From: Gambelia wislizenii
Taxonomy: Eukaryota > Chordata > Lepidosauria > Squamata > Crotaphytidae
DNA length: 64,000 nucleotides
Direction: 5' to 3'
Assembly: GCA_030847615.1 (NCBI GenBank)
Contig: JAUMIR010000005.1
Coordinates: 170,280,596-170,344,595, forward strand
The notes under the pieces were generated by a model. It did not search any database and had not been told where the DNA came from. It saw nothing but the letters and a program-made list of their open reading frames with translations. Below, one piece after another: positions 60,547 through 64,000 of this stretch. Numbering within the stretch: the stretch's first letter is position 1; every line of letters begins with the position of its first letter. The position numbers and the translations under genes were made by a program.

Positions 60547-62219
60547 TACTTACTTCTAAGTAGTCATGTATCAGATTGCATTGTTTGTTGGAAGTTGGCT
60601 CCATTGATCAATCATGCTTCTATAAAACTTGATAATTGCAACCTTAACAGTAAACATCCCAAGTTTGAAGAAAATTCAAATAAAACTGTTAGCCCAAATC
60701 CAGAATAAATTAGATAGCCCTCAGACCCATTGAAGTCAAAAGGATAAGTTAATCATAATCACCTTAAATTGCATGGATTTTAGGATGACTGCCCTTTGGA
60801 TGGGAAATAATTGATTTAGAGTTATATACTGTATTTTCTCCACCACTAACAGTGGTTTCCTTTATCATTCCTTTCTTGCCTCCAAATCCTCATTAACCTT
60901 TCCATAATTTAACTTTAAATTGAGTATATTTTAATCATTGTATACTCACAGGAACATAAGAGCTGCGATCCTGCTTCAGGAAATGTAGCTTCGAAACATA
61001 ATAAGCTCTCATCCACCTCCCCAACCCACCTTTTCCCAAGTGCACCCCCACCTGACCAAGCCCAAGCCATCCACTTCTCGGTCAATGGAGAGCAGAGGAG
61101 CAGCAAACAAGCATCCAGCTATTTTCTTATCACTAGGGACACAACAATAGGCATCCGCAGAGACTGCACAGGGTTCTCTGGGGGTCCCTGCTGATGGTGC
61201 CATTGCTCTGTGTCCAGCTATAGGAAATAGCTGGATGCTTACTTATGCTCCCACTCCCACTTCACCAACCAAGAAATGGCTGGGCTTGGGGGCTGCAGCT
61301 GAGAAAAGATGGGTTTAGGGGCAATTTTGGTCATTGGTTGGTTGGTAGTGAATTCCAGCCTCCACGACACAAAAAAAATGAACTGTGATAGCATAAGTCT
61401 GACTTATACCATCGCAACTCACCCACTGGATGTCAGTCAACTGCAGTGGCTGCTTCCCAGTTAGTGAGGATTGGCTGGAGATTGGGCTGGAATTCACTGG
61501 ACAGCAGAGTAACTATGGTGCTTATACACACATTAATCTCATACAGGATTCTGGCCATAAATAATAGCAACTTATTAGTAAACTTGAATAGGATTGCACT
61601 GAAAATGAAACACTTTGCAAGTTATAAGAAAGAGAATAGTGCATCAGAGATGTATAGACTCATAAATGCCTGAGTAAGGGTATGAGAAAGGTGGTAACCA
61701 ATTAGTTTCATCACCCCTCCTTGGCAAAATGGTCTTTCAGTATGTTGGGTTGAAGGCAGAATTACAAAATATTTAGAGAAAAACAAATGGATAGTAAAAC
61801 CTCTTTTAAAATAAATGTTTTAGAATAGTCTCTGTTCCGAAAGAGTTAACTGATCATCTTTATCAATCATCATTAGGTTTATCAATCAATACCTGTTTCA
61901 ACACTTATTAATAAGTAGATCCTCAAGAGAAACCTTAGTTGCAATCAGATTTAATAAATTTAAATTTAATGAAAAAAGTGAATGTTAATTTTATGGATAA
62001 AGTTTGTTGTCTTGACTATTGTTGTTTATAGTTTTATTTAATCTTATCAGTTATTGTAATAATTATTTTGAAATAGCTACTGTGTAAACTCTGTTACTTT
62101 AAGTGTGGAGAGCAGGATAATGAGGCAGTTAGGTAAAGGATAGGAGTGGGTTATTACTCCTTCCTTCATTCCATCCGTCCTTTTCTGTTTCTTGGAATTA
62201 TATGTTGCCTCTCAGCCCA
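60547..62219. other. Intergenic, shared 190-bp repeat and unclassified AT-rich DNA
   Basis: 60941-61123 matches 56107-56305 with high identity (TGTATACTCACAGGAACATA, AAGCTCTCATCCACCTCCC, GAGCAGCAAACAAGCATCCA). Another piece near 61210-61240 repeats ATAGCTGGATGCTTACTTAT in inverted sense relative to CATCCAGCTATT at 61110. From 61330 to 62219 nothing is recognised. Confidence 0.5.
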
Positions 62220-63925
62220 CCAACTACCCTGAAATAATGCACGGTGGATAAAAACACTTAAAACAACACAAAGTTATTTTTAAAAAGAAAATCTCAAAAT
62301 ACTCCTTAAAAATAATTTAAATAAACAGTTAAAAGAGCCAGAACAATTTCAAGGACCAAAGGCAAGGCAGAACCACACTGTTCTAGCAGTTTGCAGTAGT
62401 TCAGAAGAGATGGAGCCAGACTGACCTCCCTTGGGAAAGTGTTCAACAGTCAGGATGCTGTTACATGTACCCACCTAGCTAGGCTTGCAGAGTGGTGAGA
62501 CATGCAACAGAGCTTCCGCTGAGGATCTTAGACTTCAAGCAGACTCATATGGGAGGAGACAGTCTTCCAGATATCCTGGCCCCAAGCTGTTTAGGACTTT
62601 GTGGTTCAAAACCAGCATCTTGAATTGGCTATAAATTGAATTTATAGCATGAATATTACCTTTGGGATGCTTTGTGCTAACTTCTCATTGTATACCAGGA
62701 TTGTTTTCATCTGTTTCTTCTCTCTAAACAACATGTAATCTAAAACAGTGATTAGCCCTATGGTCCCTGCGAGGGCACCCAAGGGAACCTAGGTTGCTTT
62801 GAATTTCTTCTGTTAATGGCAGAGAGGTCTGATGTCAGGAGGGGAGATCTGAGAATGCATCCATCGCTCAGCTAGCACTAACATTTCTGTGCCCATCTCC
62901 TCTCCAATGTTGGACTTCCAATATGGGTAAAGACAAAAAGGGGCCATTCTGTGGGCATGATGAAGGCTGATTAAGGGAAGATAGGGATGGAAATTATTCA
63001 GAGCCTTCTCATTCTCTTTACTGCCTTCCCTCCCAAATTTTGGGAAATGCACAACAGCCCTGGAACACCTATTTTCCCTGCAACAAATAAACCTCATAAC
63101 TTAACTTTCTTAAGAACAACAAAAAGAGGAGTGGATTAGGCATTGTTCCTTCCTTCCACCCTGTGAGGGTTTTAGATAAGGTAGTTTATTGCTAGGATTG
63201 CTGTGTAACAGGCAACCCCTCTCCAAAAAAAGAACCCTAGTGCAGTCATATCATATCAGAGGGTGGCAGAACACAGAAAAGAGAAAGGGAACGACTTCTC
63301 TGTTCTACTTCTCTGTTTTTCTCTAACCCCTGTTTCTTGGTGCACAACTTAAAGTTAACATCTGAAGAGGCCCCCATGTGTAAGAGAGTGTTGTATATTT
63401 AATGGGAATAGCGGCATAATTCATATGCAAACATGCTTACCAAAAGCATGTGTTAGATTTGCCCATTTACTGAGATGTTAATAATTAATTGGCTATAGAA
63501 TGTCCTTCCAAGGGAGGCTTGGTTCACCTCCTCCACTCTGTTGTTATTTTGCAAGTCCCTTTTTATTCAAGTGGACTTGTCTCAACTGACTGGTTGCTGA
63601 GGAAGGGTTTCTTTGTTGATTTGCTATTAGTCTCTTTGAAAGCACAATAGAAACACTAGTTGTGTTAATATTGTAATATTGATTTGTACTTATTTTTAGA
63701 TGGCCTTTTTGCAAGACACCTTAAGAAAGGTGGGATAGCAGTCAAATACACTGACAAACAAACATTCAACATCCTCGTGATTAAATGTTATCTAGAGAAT
63801 CCCCAGCTTTTAACCCATACAAAACATTCGTATGCATTTAATTATGTCTAGGCTCTAGCATCTAGGTTAAAATTAATTGCTATCATCAAAAAACCACAGG
63901 GAATCTTGCATTGTTTTTAAAACAT
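62220..63925. other. Intergenic, degraded L2/CR1-clade fragment, rest unclassified
   Basis: 62340-62640 (GGCAAGGCAGAACCACACTG, ACCTCCCTTGGGAAAGTGTT, GTTTAGGACTTTGTGGTTCA) looks like a decayed copy of the fragment at 50441-50835. Beyond 62650 I find no domain in the frames on either strand. Confidence 0.4.
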
Positions 63926-63931
63926 TTTATT
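63926..63931 (-). terminator. Candidate poly(A) signal of an upstream gene (possibly MAPK11)
   Basis: On the minus strand AATAAA occurs in CCCATCAATAAAATGTTTTA, followed about 15-25 bases later by CAATGCAAGATTCCC. In other vertebrates MAPK11 lies directly upstream of MAPK12 in the same direction, so a 3' UTR ending here is plausible. AATAAA is common by chance in AT-rich DNA and no coding sequence is visible, so this is only a suggestion. Confidence 0.2.
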
Positions 63932-64000
63932 GATGGGGAGCAGGGAAAGACAGGCACTCCAAAAGTACAGAGAAAGTGCTCTAGTGGGAAGCTAAATCTT

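Noticed and set aside
62813..63097. 94-codon minus-strand frame in the upstream intergenic region
   Set aside because: I compared it with p38 C-terminal sequence because MAPK11 could lie here, but no kinase motif is present.

Overview
The window is vertebrate nuclear DNA and almost certainly comes from a squamate reptile, probably an iguanian-type lizard. The case rests on split exons with GT-AG borders, AT-rich introns packed with CR1 and L2-type LINEs, DIRS retrotransposons, tRNA-derived SINEs, hAT elements and pogo/Tigger-like MITEs, and several microsatellites. There is no sign of bacterial operons, CRISPR arrays or viral genes. The species is an inference from repeat style.

The only cellular gene I can support is MAPK12 (p38 gamma MAP kinase), on the minus strand. 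Nine coding exons are present, from the ATG at 47818 to the end of exon 9 at 1560. Their lengths (131, 130, 59, 112, 30, 48, 115, 72 and 80 bp) match the p38 family pattern I know. They join in one open frame of 259 codons covering the glycine-rich loop, VAIKK lysine, Met gatekeeper, HRD/DLKPGN catalytic loop, DFG and TGY activation loop. The C-terminal exons lie beyond base 1. The start sits in a GC-rich, CpG-rich block. The gene fills more than 46 kb of the window, and much of its introns is recognisable transposon sequence.

Layout from left to right: 1-1330, a plus-strand DIRS remnant in intron 9. 1560-5633, exons 9-7, with a 1-kb GC-rich element in intron 7. 5634-14320, intron 6, with paired pogo-like MITEs and a 453-bp higher-order minisatellite. 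14321-16924, exons 6 and 5. 16925-27788, intron 4, dominated by a minus-strand DIRS element split by a 1385-bp hAT element with a perfect 8-bp target duplication and by a SINE. 27789-37670, exons 4-2, with pogo-like MITEs, an L2-type LINE tail, a near-perfect palindrome and a TIR element. 37671-47687, intron 1, with more MITEs, LINE and SINE pieces. 47688-48110, exon 1 and CpG-rich promoter. 48111-64000, upstream intergenic DNA with CR1 (including a 359-codon reverse-transcriptase frame whose FADD motif is lost), hairpin retroposons, L2-type fragments and MITEs. A poly(A)-like signal near 63926 could mark the 3' end of the next gene upstream, which in other vertebrates is MAPK11.

I found no clear undescribed molecular system. 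The most unusual things are structural: the higher-order minisatellite, GC-rich minisatellites carried inside three different terminal-inverted-repeat elements, a hairpin-forming retroposon present twice near the MAPK12 promoter, and the hAT-in-DIRS nest.
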